A stretch of 64,000 nucleotides of DNA from Thermovenabulum gondwanense (GCF_001601575.1 NZ_LOHZ01000027.1:62001-126000); one strand, 5' to 3'; positions 16,612 to 25,899 are shown, counted from the stretch's first letter. The notes: generated by a model from the letters alone, not told the origin. Translations and numbers: made by a program.

Positions 16612-18411
16612 GTGATTAATTTAAATAAATTACTTAAAACACTGTTAATTGTAAGCATTGTAATAATAATCTTTATATCAAATACTCCCGTAGCGAGTGA
16701 AAGGGTTATACCGCAAAAGTATTATCAAGTGGTGGTAGTAGGTGCGGAACCCGAGGGTATAGCAGCCGCTGTTTCGGCTGCGCGAAACGGCCTTAGAACC
16801 CTGCTGATAGACCGAAGGGATAAAGTAGGTGGACTTTACACATTAGGTTGGCTTAATTCTCTGGATTTAAATTATAAAAGCAAAAATACAAAAGAAATTG
16901 TAAACAAAGGAATTTTCGGCGAATTTCACCGAAAAGTAGGTGGCGGTTCTGCTTTTGATATTCTTCAAGTCCAAAAGGTGTTTAACGATATGCTGAAGAA
17001 TTCTGGAGTTGATGTTGTATTAACTGTATCGGATATAAAGCCAATAGTAAAAGACAACAAAATTAAGGGTATTAGTTTTGGAAAAAATGGAATAAACTAT
17101 TTGGTAAATACCAGCATTGTTATAGATTCTACCCAGAATGCGGATATAGCTGCAGCAAGCGGAGTACCTTATAAGTTTGGTTGGGAGGATTTTGGTTTTC
17201 CTGGAGAAGTAGCAGCGGCCACATTAGTGTTTTCCGTAAAGAATGTAGATTGGAATAAAGTAGTATCATATTTGCAAAAGGACGGTAACCCTTACACGGG
17301 AGGTAATAATACAAGTGCATGGGGTTATGAAGTGATGTATAAAACTCCGATAAAAGATCCAGACATTCAGATGCGGGGAATTAATGCGGGGAGGCAAAAA
17401 GATGGAACTGTTGTTATTAATGCTCTTCAGATTTTTAATGTAAATCCTTTGGATGAAAATGAGAAAAAAAGGGCAATAGAAAGGGCCAAAAGAGAACTTC
17501 CAGGTATTATCGACTTCATGAGGAAAAATGCCCCCGGTTTTGAAAATGCAGAACTAGCAGGAGTTGCTCAGGAACTTTATATTAGGGAGTCAAGACATAT
17601 TATAGGGGAGTATACGTTGACGGCCGATGACATATTTGAAAACAGGAATCAGGAAATAGCCGTTGCTTTTGGCAGCTATCCTATCGACTTGCAGGCACGT
17701 AAAAAGGGCATGACGGGTATTGCCCTTTGCGGTACAAATCCTTACGGTATCCCTTTTGGGGTAATGGTGCCTAAAAATATAGATGGACTTTTAATAGCAA
17801 GCCATTGTGCGAGTTATGATGTAATTGCTCACGGAAGTGCCAGGACCGTACCGGTCGGAATGGCTCTGGGTCAGGCAGCGGGAGTTGCTTCAAAACTTGC
17901 AATAGAAAAAAACGTTACTTTCAGGGAAATAGCTCGTTCAAACAAATTAATCAACGAACTTAGGACTCGGCTTGAAAAACAGGGTGTGGATTTAAAACCA
18001 ATTAAAGTTGATAACCCCGAAAAAAATAGCTGGGCTTATCCTTACATAAAAAGCCTCAGGAACAAAGCAATGCTGTCAAAGGGTTATTCCAATGATTACC
18101 GATTAGAAGATACTGCCACAATTTATACATTTTCAGGAGTATTTTTTCTTATAAACTCCCATTCTCAAATAAAAATAGATACAACTATCTTGAAAAATTA
18201 TGATAAAAACTATCCCGTTAAAAAAACAGATTATATTGAGATGTTAAATAAAATTTTATCGAGCAATTATAGAAACTGGGAAGAATTGTTGAAGGAAGGC
18301 CTTGTTGATGAAAAAATATATACTCGTATTATAAAGAGTAATGATTATTTAACTAACTCCGAAGCATATGCTTTAATTGATTGCCTTGTAAAATATATAC
18401 AAAATAGATGA
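16612..18411 (+). CDS. Exported FAD-dependent oxidoreductase
   Basis: About 599 residues from the GTG at 16612, preceded by a run of G; an ATG at 16564 would add 16 residues with no good ribosome site. A signal peptide or anchor (hydrophobic 8-24) precedes the FAD Rossmann motif V-V-V-V-G-A-E-P-E-G-I-A-A-A-V, followed by the second-strand motif D-R-R-D-K-V-G-G. This places it in the FAD-dependent oxidoreductase family often annotated with xanthan-lyase-associated proteins. The variant loop G-A-E-P-E-G replaces the usual G-x-G-x-x-G. Substrate unknown. The C-terminal ~120 residues resemble a small repeat domain. It precedes a nitrilase-like gene. Confidence 0.78.
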   Translation: MINLNKLLKTLLIVSIVIIIFISNTPVASERVIPQKYYQVVVVGAEPEGIAAAVSAARNGLRTLLIDRRDKVGGLYTLGWLNSLDLNYKSKNTKEIVNKGIFGEFHRKVGGGSAFDILQVQKVFNDMLKNSGVDVVLTVSDIKPIVKDNKIKGISFGKNGINYLVNTSIVIDSTQNADIAAASGVPYKFGWEDFGFPGEVAAATLVFSVKNVDWNKVVSYLQKDGNPYTGGNNTSAWGYEVMYKTPIKDPDIQMRGINAGRQKDGTVVINALQIFNVNPLDENEKKRAIERAKRELPGIIDFMRKNAPGFENAELAGVAQELYIRESRHIIGEYTLTADDIFENRNQEIAVAFGSYPIDLQARKKGMTGIALCGTNPYGIPFGVMVPKNIDGLLIASHCASYDVIAHGSARTVPVGMALGQAAGVASKLAIEKNVTFREIARSNKLINELRTRLEKQGVDLKPIKVDNPEKNSWAYPYIKSLRNKAMLSKGYSNDYRLEDTATIYTFSGVFFLINSHSQIKIDTTILKNYDKNYPVKKTDYIEMLNKILSSNYRNWEELLKEGLVDEKIYTRIIKSNDYLTNSEAYALIDCLVKYIQNR

Positions 18412-18490
18412 TAATGTTGATATATAATTTTAGATGTATTATATCGCCTGAACGGTGAAATATTAATAAAACATGGGGTGGAAACCATAT

Positions 18491-19306
18491 ATGAACCTTC
18501 AAAAAAATTCAATAAAATTAGCCTTGATACAGATAGATATTGAAGATGGAAAAGTAGAAGATAATCTAAATAAGGTTTTAAAAGAGGTAAAACAAACCTT
18601 AGAAAAAAATAAGCATATTGATGCGGTAGTCCTGCCTGAAATGTGGAATACAGGTTATGACTTGAAAAATCTTGATAAAATTGCGGACAACATGGGGAAC
18701 CCTTGTATAGAAAACCTCCGGGAATTAGCAAGAAATTTTGGAGTTAATATAATAGCGGGTTCCATAGCCGATAAAAGGAAGGTTGAAGGCAAAACAAAAG
18801 TATACAATTCTTCCTACATCATTGATAGACGGGGAGAAATAATTGCAAGGTACGATAAAGTTCATCTTTTCAGGCTTATGAAAGAAGATAAATTTTTAAC
18901 TGCGGGGGAAAAGATGGCAACCTTTGAATTGGACGGTATAAAATGCGGTATAGTGATATGCTATGATCTCAGATTTCCGGAATTTATTAGGAAAATAGCC
19001 CTGGAAGATATAAAAATACTTTTTGTACCGGCCCAGTGGCCGTTGCCTCGAGACAAGCATTGGAGGCTTTTAAACATTGTAAGGGCAATAGAAAATCAAA
19101 TTTATGTGGTGGGTGTTAACAGAGCAGGTAGACAGGGGAATGTTATTTTCCCCGGAGCTTCCCTGGTTGTGGATCCATGGGGAGAGGTGGAGGTCGAATT
19201 GGACGATAAAGAGGCAGTTATATGCCATTCGTTAAGTTTAAACAAGATAGAAAAAATCAGAAGATATATGCCTGTATATGATGACAGAAGACCGGATATA
19301 TATTAA
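18491..19306 (+). CDS. Carbon-nitrogen hydrolase (nitrilase superfamily)
   Basis: 271 residues from the ATG at 18491 (G-G-G-G-T-G-G site). The Glu-Lys-Cys catalytic triad is visible: Glu in V-L-P-E-M-W, Lys in Y-D-K-V-H-L-F and Cys in I-V-I-C-Y-D-L-R-F-P-E. It resembles the omega-amidase/YafV subgroup, which hydrolyses alpha-ketoglutaramate-like amides, but N-carbamoyl or other amides are possible. No signal peptide. It precedes a small ACT-like regulator-type protein. Confidence 0.9.
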   Translation: MNLQKNSIKLALIQIDIEDGKVEDNLNKVLKEVKQTLEKNKHIDAVVLPEMWNTGYDLKNLDKIADNMGNPCIENLRELARNFGVNIIAGSIADKRKVEGKTKVYNSSYIIDRRGEIIARYDKVHLFRLMKEDKFLTAGEKMATFELDGIKCGIVICYDLRFPEFIRKIALEDIKILFVPAQWPLPRDKHWRLLNIVRAIENQIYVVGVNRAGRQGNVIFPGASLVVDPWGEVEVELDDKEAVICHSLSLNKIEKIRRYMPVYDDRRPDIY

Positions 19307-19346
19307 AAGTTTTTCATAAAAAATAAAAATACAGAGGAGGCTTTTT

Positions 19347-19613
19347 ATGAAGTGCCACACCATAATGGGAATTTTGGTGGACAACAGAAATGCCTGCGCT
19401 CCTAAGGTTCAGGAAATCTTAACCAAGCATGGATGCATCATCAAAGCAAGACTTGGGCTTCACGAAGTAGATGAAAAGCAGTGTTACGACGAAGGGCTTA
19501 TTATCCTGCAGCTCTGCGGAAGCGACGGAGAAATTGAGGAACTTCAAAGGGAGCTTAATTCCTTGGAACGGGTAAAGGCAAAAAAGTTTGTTTTGTCCTT
19601 TGAAGAATCTTAA
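19347..19613 (+). CDS. TM1266-type small ACT-like protein
   Basis: 88 residues starting M-K-C-H-T-I-M-G-I-L-V-D-N-R, with a beta-alpha-beta-beta-alpha-beta pattern like the NikR C-terminal/ACT fold. Related small proteins are annotated as 'iron-only hydrogenase system regulator' because they often lie beside hydrogenase maturation genes, but none is seen here. Strong A-G-A-G-G-A-G-G site. Its stop codon overlaps the stop codon of the convergent splB-like gene. Confidence 0.78.
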   Translation: MKCHTIMGILVDNRNACAPKVQEILTKHGCIIKARLGLHEVDEKQCYDEGLIILQLCGSDGEIEELQRELNSLERVKAKKFVLSFEES

Positions 19614-20632
19614 ACAAAATAGAGTATATTATATGCCGGGAAGTATTCCCGGATTTTTTCTTGGAAAAAGTTTTTGAGCTCTTCCATTACTTCGGCAGGG
19701 TAGAGGTACTTGCCGTATCCGAACTGCCCAAATTTAAAAACTCTTTCCTTTTCTTCTAAAGGCAATTTCGTCTTTGGAAATACCTGCAGTATATTTTTCT
19801 TAGCTTTTACCGTGAACCTGTGAGTGATTAACTCAAATTCCAAAGTATCCTTATACCCCTTTAAACTTTCGGCTAATTTTGATAACATTTTATCGTACTC
19901 GTATTCCCAGGCGGGGTAATAAATGATAGGCCCTATCATAAACCCTATTTTATAATCCTTCTCTGCCAGTTTTAAAGCGGCGTTTATCCTCTCATCTAAG
20001 GATGGGGTTTTGTGTTCAAATTGTTTTATGATTGTTTCCGAGTTTATGCTGAAGCGGACCGTGATTTTTTTATTGTGTTTTGCTTCCAGGAGCGGATCCA
20101 CATTTGAAAATTTGGTAACAAATCTGAAATAACCGAGCTCCTGATTTGCAAAAAATTCTATGGTTTTTTTCAAAAAACCGGTATAGATTTCCACAGGTAA
20201 AGGATCACTTGTGGCTGACCCTTCAAATAATGTTACTTCGGGAGCTCTTTTTTCCATATAATCTTTTGCCTTTTTTAGTATTTCATCTATATTGACGTAT
20301 ACCCTGATGTAAGGTTTTTTGCTTAGGGTTGTATTTAAATAACAGTATTCGCATTCTCCTGGACAGCTTGTTACTAAAGGAAGCTGGTAATGGGCAGAAG
20401 GTTTGCAGGTTTCAAAATCCAGAGTGCGCCTGACGCTTACCACTAAGGTTCTTTTAGCTTCAAAATATGCTTCCTGAGGAGTTTTTCCCGGGATTCCCGT
20501 CACCCGGTTGTGAGTCCCTATAATTTGGGTATCTACGCCAAGCTCCTGCATTTTCAAATAAATATTTTTACCGGTAGGGTATTCCAACGCATCCTTTTCG
20601 AAAAAAGCCCTTTTCGGGATGAACTCGTACAT
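19610..20632 (-). CDS. splB: Spore photoproduct lyase homolog (radical SAM)
   Basis: 340 residues with the SPL cluster motif C-P-G-E-C-E-Y-C (Cys90, Cys94, Cys97) and Tyr96/Tyr98 as in characterised SPLs. SPL uses S-adenosylmethionine to reverse the UV lesion spore photoproduct during germination. The position of the conserved hydrogen-donor cysteine (Cys140 in the Geobacillus enzyme, Cys141 in Bacillus) is Ala140 here: F-E-G-S-A-T-S-D. The rest of the fold looks complete. It may be a divergent SPL or a paralog with another role. The ATG has an A-A-A-G-G-A-G-G-G site. Confidence 0.88.
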   Translation of the reverse strand: MYEFIPKRAFFEKDALEYPTGKNIYLKMQELGVDTQIIGTHNRVTGIPGKTPQEAYFEAKRTLVVSVRRTLDFETCKPSAHYQLPLVTSCPGECEYCYLNTTLSKKPYIRVYVNIDEILKKAKDYMEKRAPEVTLFEGSATSDPLPVEIYTGFLKKTIEFFANQELGYFRFVTKFSNVDPLLEAKHNKKITVRFSINSETIIKQFEHKTPSLDERINAALKLAEKDYKIGFMIGPIIYYPAWEYEYDKMLSKLAESLKGYKDTLEFELITHRFTVKAKKNILQVFPKTKLPLEEKERVFKFGQFGYGKYLYPAEVMEELKNFFQEKIREYFPAYNILYFV

Positions 20633-20716
20633 AATTCTCCCTCCTTTTGTATTTTTCCCTTACATTTATAAACTTTTTCGGAAAGTTAATAAATTTTAAG
20701 GAGGTAATTTATACCT

Positions 20717-22150
20717 ATGAAAGAGAAATTTAAAAAGATTTCTATGAATCTTTATCAAATGAAAAATGAAGAAACTAATATCGATATTCATGTTTACTTG
20801 AGCGATAAACTTTTTAATGAATTTCTTGAAGACGAATCTTTAAGACAGCTTTACAATGCCTCAATGCTAAAAGGTGTAATAAGCCCGGTTGTGGGGATGC
20901 CGGACATCCATACAGGGTTTGGCCTCCCTATTGGCGGGGGTATGGCAACGGACTGGCAGGAAGGAGTGGTGTCGGCAGGAGCTGTAGGAATGGATATTAA
21001 CTGCGGAGTTAGGCTTATTACCACTCGTATTCCTGCAGAAGAATTAACGAAAGAAAGATTAAGGAAAATATTAGAAATAATATCGGAATATGTACCCTCG
21101 GGAGTAGGAAAATCCAGTGCGGTAAAGGCTTTTCGGAAAATTGATTTGGAGGCTATTGCCTCTATCGGAGTCAGTTATTTTATAGATGCAGGATACGGCA
21201 GAAAAGAGGATGTTTTAAGAATAGAGGATGAGGGTAGAATACCTTTTGCGGATGCCGGATGTGTGCCCAAAAGTGCCAAGGAAAGAGCGGATCAGTTATG
21301 TACAATAGGAGGAGGCAACCATTTTATTGAAATAGGAAGGATAGGCAGCGTTTTTGACGAAAATATTGCTGAATTTTTTGGATTACAAAAAGGCTTCGTA
21401 TATATTCTTATTCATACCGGCAGCAGGGGATTCGGCCATCAGATTTGTACGGAGTTTTCGAAAAAGATGTGGGATAATCAGGATAAGAATAAAACCTTTG
21501 CTCCGGTAAAAGGGCTCGCATGTGCTCCCATTCATTCTAAAGATGGGATTGAATACCTGGGTGCAATGGGTACAGCTGCCAATTACGCCTTTTGCAACCG
21601 CCAGCTTATAACTTATTTTGTCCGGGAAGCCTTCTTGAAGGTTTTTAAAAAGGATGAGAAGGAATTAGGTTTAGATGTACTCTACGATGTAGCTCACAAT
21701 ATAGCAAAAAAAGAAATGCACGGGGGAAAATGGTTGCTGGTTCACAGAAAGGGAGCTACCAGGGCTTTACCTGCAGGGCATCCCGATAATCCTCAGATTT
21801 ATAAAAAGACGGGGCATCCCGCCGTAATTCCCGGCAGTATGGGAACCGCTTCCTATGTGGTAATAGGTCTTGAGAATAATAGGGCAACCTTCAATTCTGT
21901 GAATCACGGGGCTGGAAGGGTGATGTCCAGGAAAAGGGCAAAGGAAGAATTTACAGAAAAGGAGCTTTTAAAACAGGTGGAAAATGTGTTTATAGCTTCA
22001 AAAGACTTGAAATCTTTGCTGGATGAGGCCCCACTTGCCTATAAGGATATCGATGAGGTGGTAAATACCCTTGTAGATGCCAAACTTACCATGCCGGTGG
22101 CAAAGCTAAAGCCCTTGGCTGTGCTTAAAGGCGAGGGAGAAGAATCTTGA
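20717..22150 (+). CDS. rtcB: RtcB-family RNA ligase
   Basis: 477 residues with RtcB metal-binding and nucleotidyl motifs: D-I-H-T-G-F-G-L-P-I-G-G, D-I-N-C-G-V-R, G-G-G-N-H-F-I-E, H-T-G-S-R-G-F-G-H and the C-terminal guanylylated-His region N-H-G-A-G-R-V-M-S. RtcB joins RNA 2',3'-cyclic phosphate or 3'-phosphate ends to 5'-hydroxyl ends with GTP; in bacteria it serves RNA repair. No archease gene is adjacent. Single gene. Confidence 0.95.
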   Translation: MKEKFKKISMNLYQMKNEETNIDIHVYLSDKLFNEFLEDESLRQLYNASMLKGVISPVVGMPDIHTGFGLPIGGGMATDWQEGVVSAGAVGMDINCGVRLITTRIPAEELTKERLRKILEIISEYVPSGVGKSSAVKAFRKIDLEAIASIGVSYFIDAGYGRKEDVLRIEDEGRIPFADAGCVPKSAKERADQLCTIGGGNHFIEIGRIGSVFDENIAEFFGLQKGFVYILIHTGSRGFGHQICTEFSKKMWDNQDKNKTFAPVKGLACAPIHSKDGIEYLGAMGTAANYAFCNRQLITYFVREAFLKVFKKDEKELGLDVLYDVAHNIAKKEMHGGKWLLVHRKGATRALPAGHPDNPQIYKKTGHPAVIPGSMGTASYVVIGLENNRATFNSVNHGAGRVMSRKRAKEEFTEKELLKQVENVFIASKDLKSLLDEAPLAYKDIDEVVNTLVDAKLTMPVAKLKPLAVLKGEGEES

Positions 22151-22239
22151 GGATTTTTTTACAAAAAAAGAAGGTTTACAAAAAAAATCATAGAAATATA
22201 ATATATAGATAAGTTATAAAAACAATAACAGGAGGCGAT

Positions 22240-24018
22240 ATGTTAATGCACACCAAAAAAATCGTTGTTCTGGGTGGTGGATTTGGGGGGTTAACGGCAG
22301 CACTTACCCTGAACAAGCTTTTTAAAAAACACAAGGAAGTGGAGCTTTATCTGATCAATCGAAGCAAGGATCAGGTTTACCTAACGCAGCTCCACGAAGT
22401 AGCGGGCAAAAGAATAAAGCCCGAAGGAGTCTGTTATCCTTTGGACATAGCTCTTGAAGAAACAAAGGTTGAACTTATAGTGGACGAAATTAAAGATTTT
22501 GATTTGCAGAACAAAAAGCTTATCGGCAAAAAGGGAGAATACGGTTTTGATTATCTTCTCTTAGCCTGCGGAAGCGAGCCTGAATTTTTCAATATACCGG
22601 GTATGCAGGAAAACTCTTTTACCCTGTGGTCCTATGAGGATGCAGTAAAGATAAGGCAGCATATCGAAGAAATGTTTGAAAAAGCCAAAAGGGAAAAGGA
22701 TATCGAAAAGAGAAAAGAATTGCTTACCTTTGTAGTGGGTGGTGGCGGCTTTACCGGTATCGAAATGATAGGAGAGCTGGTAGAATGGGTGGATGAATTG
22801 GCCAAAAAAGGCGAGGTGAACAAAGAAGAAGTATCCTTGGTGGTAGTGGAAGCCCTTCCCAAGATATTACCAAACCTGGACGATTCATTAATTAATGTTT
22901 CAAAAAATTACTTGGAAAAGCATAAGGTAAGGATACTTACAAATTCACCGATTGTTAAAGTGGAAGAGGACAAGGTAATATTAAAATCGGGAGAAGAAAT
23001 AAGAACCCGTACATTAATCTGGACGGGCGGTGTTAGAGGAAGCAGTATTGCTTCAAAACTGGGACTCGCTACGGGTGGAAGAGGCAGGATTGTCGTAAAC
23101 GAATATATGGAGACGAGCGAAAAGGGTATATACGCTATCGGTGACGTAGCCTTCTATACCGATGAGAAAAAGAGCGTGATGCCTGCCCTGGTAGAATCTG
23201 CTATGCAGTCAGGTGAATGTGCAGCCTATAACATATATGCCGATATTACAGGAAAATCCAAAAAACCGTTGAAACTTAACCTGCACGGCAATATGGTATC
23301 TCTGGGAGATAGGTACTGTGTGGCGCAGGTTATGGGCAGAAAATTAACCGGTTTTCCTGCTAAATTCATAAAACACGCAGCCGATATGCACTACCTGTAT
23401 CTGGTGGGCGGTCTCGGTTTTGTAAAAGAGTACTTCAAAAAACAGTTTGTAGAAAAGCTCAGAGACAGGTCATTTATAATAGACAATGTGAGTGTTACTA
23501 CAAGTGTATTCTGGGTAGCTATATTAAGAATTTACTTGGGCTACCGCTGGTTGCTGTCGGGATTGGAAAAAGTTCATTCGGGCTGGCTTGCGGAAGGAAC
23601 AAAACTTGTGGCAGGAGCATCAACAAGCCCTATTGGCCCAAATACGCCGGAATGGTATGTGCATTTTATGGAGAAATTTGTTTTCCCCCATGCACTGTTC
23701 TTCCAGACGTTGATTACTCTTTCGGAGCTGGCCATAGGTATTTGCCTGATATTAGGGCTTTTTACAACCCTTGCATCTTTGGGATCGCTTTTTATGCTCA
23801 TTAACTTCATGATATCGGGTTCCGGTGACATGTGGTTCTTCATGGTTACCATCGCTGTTCTTTTCTCCGGTGCAGGGCATTCCTTCGGTATTGATAGATA
23901 TCTCATACCAGCCCTTATTAAATTCGGTAAAAGGATTTTAAGGGGAGGAAGACCTGTATCAAAAGGTACGCTCAATGGAGGACAGGGCAAGGGATTCCAG
24001 AGCACTCTTAACGGTTAA
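22240..24018 (+). CDS. ndh2: Type II NADH dehydrogenase fused to a C-terminal DoxX-like membrane domain
   Basis: 592 residues. Residues 1-410 are NDH-2: FAD motif G-G-G-F-G-G (12-17), NAD motif G-G-G-G-F-T-G (167-173) and I-Y-A-I-G-D-V-A (297-304). Residues about 422-565 add four hydrophobic helices of DoxX type (Y-R-W-L-L-S-G-L-E-K). This fused form resembles the Ndh2 of the Listeria flavin-based extracellular electron transfer pathway, where it passes NADH electrons to demethylmenaquinone. Genes for a polyprenyl synthase, an FMN-lipoprotein and a UbiA prenyltransferase follow on the opposite strand. Its 3' end overlaps the convergent synthase gene by 60 bp. Which of two ATGs (22240, 22246) is used is uncertain. 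Confidence 0.9.
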   Translation: MLMHTKKIVVLGGGFGGLTAALTLNKLFKKHKEVELYLINRSKDQVYLTQLHEVAGKRIKPEGVCYPLDIALEETKVELIVDEIKDFDLQNKKLIGKKGEYGFDYLLLACGSEPEFFNIPGMQENSFTLWSYEDAVKIRQHIEEMFEKAKREKDIEKRKELLTFVVGGGGFTGIEMIGELVEWVDELAKKGEVNKEEVSLVVVEALPKILPNLDDSLINVSKNYLEKHKVRILTNSPIVKVEEDKVILKSGEEIRTRTLIWTGGVRGSSIASKLGLATGGRGRIVVNEYMETSEKGIYAIGDVAFYTDEKKSVMPALVESAMQSGECAAYNIYADITGKSKKPLKLNLHGNMVSLGDRYCVAQVMGRKLTGFPAKFIKHAADMHYLYLVGGLGFVKEYFKKQFVEKLRDRSFIIDNVSVTTSVFWVAILRIYLGYRWLLSGLEKVHSGWLAEGTKLVAGASTSPIGPNTPEWYVHFMEKFVFPHALFFQTLITLSELAIGICLILGLFTTLASLGSLFMLINFMISGSGDMWFFMVTIAVLFSGAGHSFGIDRYLIPALIKFGKRILRGGRPVSKGTLNGGQGKGFQSTLNG

Positions 24019-24924
24019 ATTCTCAATAGGGCTAAGGCTCCTTATAGATTTTTCAAGGATTCTTCTGGCAAATTCTTTAGAGCGTTCTATAGCCCCTGAT
24101 TCAAGAACGATTTCTACTATACGGGAAGAGTTATCTTCTCCGGTCTTGATACCCTCTATTAATTGAAGGAGCGAATCCTTATAATGGGGCGACGCTATTG
24201 CTAAAAGAAGGGGTAAAGTAATTACCCCTTCTTTTATATCATTTCCGGGGCTTTTCCCCAGGATTTCTCTGTTTCCCGTATAATCTAATATGTCGTCAAT
24301 TATTTGAAAGGCTATGCCGAAATTTATACCGAAATTTTTTAGGGCTCTTATTTTATCGTTATCCGTACCGGCGATTATTCCTCCCACTTCGCAGCTGAGC
24401 CCAAAAAGAAGGGCGGTTTTTTTCTTTATTCTTTTAAAATAATCGGTAAAGGAGATTACTTTAAATACATCTTCCTTTTGTTTTATTTCGCCTTTAACTA
24501 TTTTTTCCATAACCCTGGAAAATAAATTTATTATATCAAAATCCTTAACTGAGTAAAGAAAATTAAATGCTTTTATTAAGACGTAATCACCGGCGTACAC
24601 TGCTGCATCTTTACCGAAAAGGGATTGGAGAGTTGGCATTCCTCTTCTGAATTTAGAGTCATCCACTATGTCGTCGTGAATAAGAGTGGCAGCATGAATA
24701 AGCTCAACTGCACAGGCCAAATTTAATGCTTTTGATTTATCGTAGTTTTTGCCTGCTTTAGCGCATAAAAGTAAAAGGGCAGGTCTTAACCTCTTACCCC
24801 CGCTTAAAACAGTACTATTTATAGCTTGAGAAATAAGTCCGAAATTTCCGGAAAACTGATTTCTGATTAGCGATTCCACTTCCTTTAGCTCATTTTTGAT
24901 AATTTCATAGGCAGTTTTTGACAT
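23959..24924 (-). CDS. dmkB: Polyprenyl diphosphate synthase (DmkB-like)
   Basis: 321 residues from the ATG at 24924 (M-S-K-T-A-Y, G-A-G-A-G-G site). The two aspartate-rich motifs are present: H-D-D-I-V-D-D-S-K-F-R-R-G (first) and Q-I-I-D-D-I-L-D-Y-T (second). It condenses isopentenyl diphosphate to make the long side chain of a quinone; chain length is not evident. Together with the UbiA homolog at 26028-26957 it would supply demethylmenaquinone to Ndh2. The name DmkB is by analogy with the Listeria locus. It converges on and overlaps ndh2. Confidence 0.88.
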   Translation of the reverse strand: MSKTAYEIIKNELKEVESLIRNQFSGNFGLISQAINSTVLSGGKRLRPALLLLCAKAGKNYDKSKALNLACAVELIHAATLIHDDIVDDSKFRRGMPTLQSLFGKDAAVYAGDYVLIKAFNFLYSVKDFDIINLFSRVMEKIVKGEIKQKEDVFKVISFTDYFKRIKKKTALLFGLSCEVGGIIAGTDNDKIRALKNFGINFGIAFQIIDDILDYTGNREILGKSPGNDIKEGVITLPLLLAIASPHYKDSLLQLIEGIKTGEDNSSRIVEIVLESGAIERSKEFARRILEKSIRSLSPIENLTVKSALESLALSSIERTF

Positions 24925-25025
24925 ACAACGACCTCTCTTTTTATATTGTTTCCTAATTAAGTTTATCATAAAATATGCCATAAGTCCCCAAACTAATTTA
25001 ATAAAAATTGTCGGGAATTTCTGCT

Positions 25026-25064
25026 AAAAAAATTGAAGGCATTTTAAATGCCTTCAATTTTTTT
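25026..25064. terminator. Terminator of the FMN-lipoprotein gene (symmetric)
   Basis: A long perfect palindrome (AATTGAAGGCATTT and its complement) flanked by A-run and T-run, so it can work in both directions. It lies 14 bases downstream of the pplA-like stop codon. Confidence 0.9.
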
Positions 25065-25077
25065 ACTTTTCAATGAT

Positions 25078-25899
25078 TTATTTTGCAAGAGACAGGGCTT
25101 CCGAAGCTAAGGTCTTGAATTTTTGAGTTGTTCCCGTTGCACCGCTTACTGTATCAACAGTAGCTGGATCTTGTTTTTCTAAGAGAGATTTGCTCAAAGC
25201 CTCGTAGGCTTTTGCAGGTGTTGTTTTTGTCTGAGCTTCCATGTTCTTTGCGTACTCTGCATTGGAGAGTTTGTAATTGGTGTTATCGTCTTTATTGATT
25301 TCATCGTAGAATACAGAAGTGATTTTTCCGTCTTTTACTATTACCGCTACCATTGCCTTCCAGCCGTGGCTGTCAAAATCTTTTTCCATGGCTTTGTAAA
25401 GCCCATCTTTATACTGTCCCTGAGAAGTTACCTGATTTTTTAAGGCATCTGCCACAATGGCTTTAAAGTCGTTGGAGGTGCTGGTAGCACCGGAAACAGC
25501 GTCTACAGTATCAACCTTCTGTTTTGCTATCAATGATTCTTCTAAAGCCATAATGGCGTCGTGGGGGGTTGTTTTTGTCTTTGCTTTCATATTTTTTGCG
25601 TACTCTGCATCAAAAGTCTTTAATTTGCCTTCCTTGCTTATATAATCGAAAAATACATTTGTAATCTTTCCATTCTTTACGATAACGGTGGCAATGGGTT
25701 TCCAGCCATGAGAATCGAAATCCTTTGCTTCAGCATAGTAAACCCCGTCTTTCAGAGCTTCCTGCGCAGGCGGCGTTTGCTGTTGCTGCTGTTGTTGCTG
25801 CTGTTGTTGTTGCTGTTGGCCTTGTTTTGAAGATGAGCAACCTGCTAAGAGCGATGCAACAATTAAGAGGCATAATACTGCAGCTATAAATTTTTTCAT
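25078..25899 (-). CDS. pplA: Lipoprotein with two FMN-binding domains (PplA-like)
   Basis: 273 residues: lipoprotein signal with L-L-A-G-C (Cys21), a Gln linker (14 consecutive Gln, residues 28-41), then two tandem FMN_bind domains of about 105 residues each. Each begins K-D-G-x-Y and contains K-D-F-D-S-H-G-W-K, and each has the flavinylation motif (D-A-V-S-G-A-T-S and D-T-V-S-G-A-T-G), whose Thr receives FMN through a phosphoester bond from an ApbE/FmnB transferase. This is the architecture of Listeria PplA, the surface flavoprotein of extracellular electron transfer. No ApbE-like gene is in the window. Confidence 0.9.
   Translation of the reverse strand: MKKFIAAVLCLLIVASLLAGCSSSKQGQQQQQQQQQQQQQQTPPAQEALKDGVYYAEAKDFDSHGWKPIATVIVKNGKITNVFFDYISKEGKLKTFDAEYAKNMKAKTKTTPHDAIMALEESLIAKQKVDTVDAVSGATSTSNDFKAIVADALKNQVTSQGQYKDGLYKAMEKDFDSHGWKAMVAVIVKDGKITSVFYDEINKDDNTNYKLSNAEYAKNMEAQTKTTPAKAYEALSKSLLEKQDPATVDTVSGATGTTQKFKTLASEALSLAK
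25777..25818. repeat. CAA/CAG trinucleotide tract coding for 14 Gln
   Basis: Fourteen codons, read on the minus strand as mixed CAA and CAG, encode the linker between the lipid anchor and the first FMN domain. It is an imperfect microsatellite; length changes would keep the frame and alter linker reach. Confidence 0.9.
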
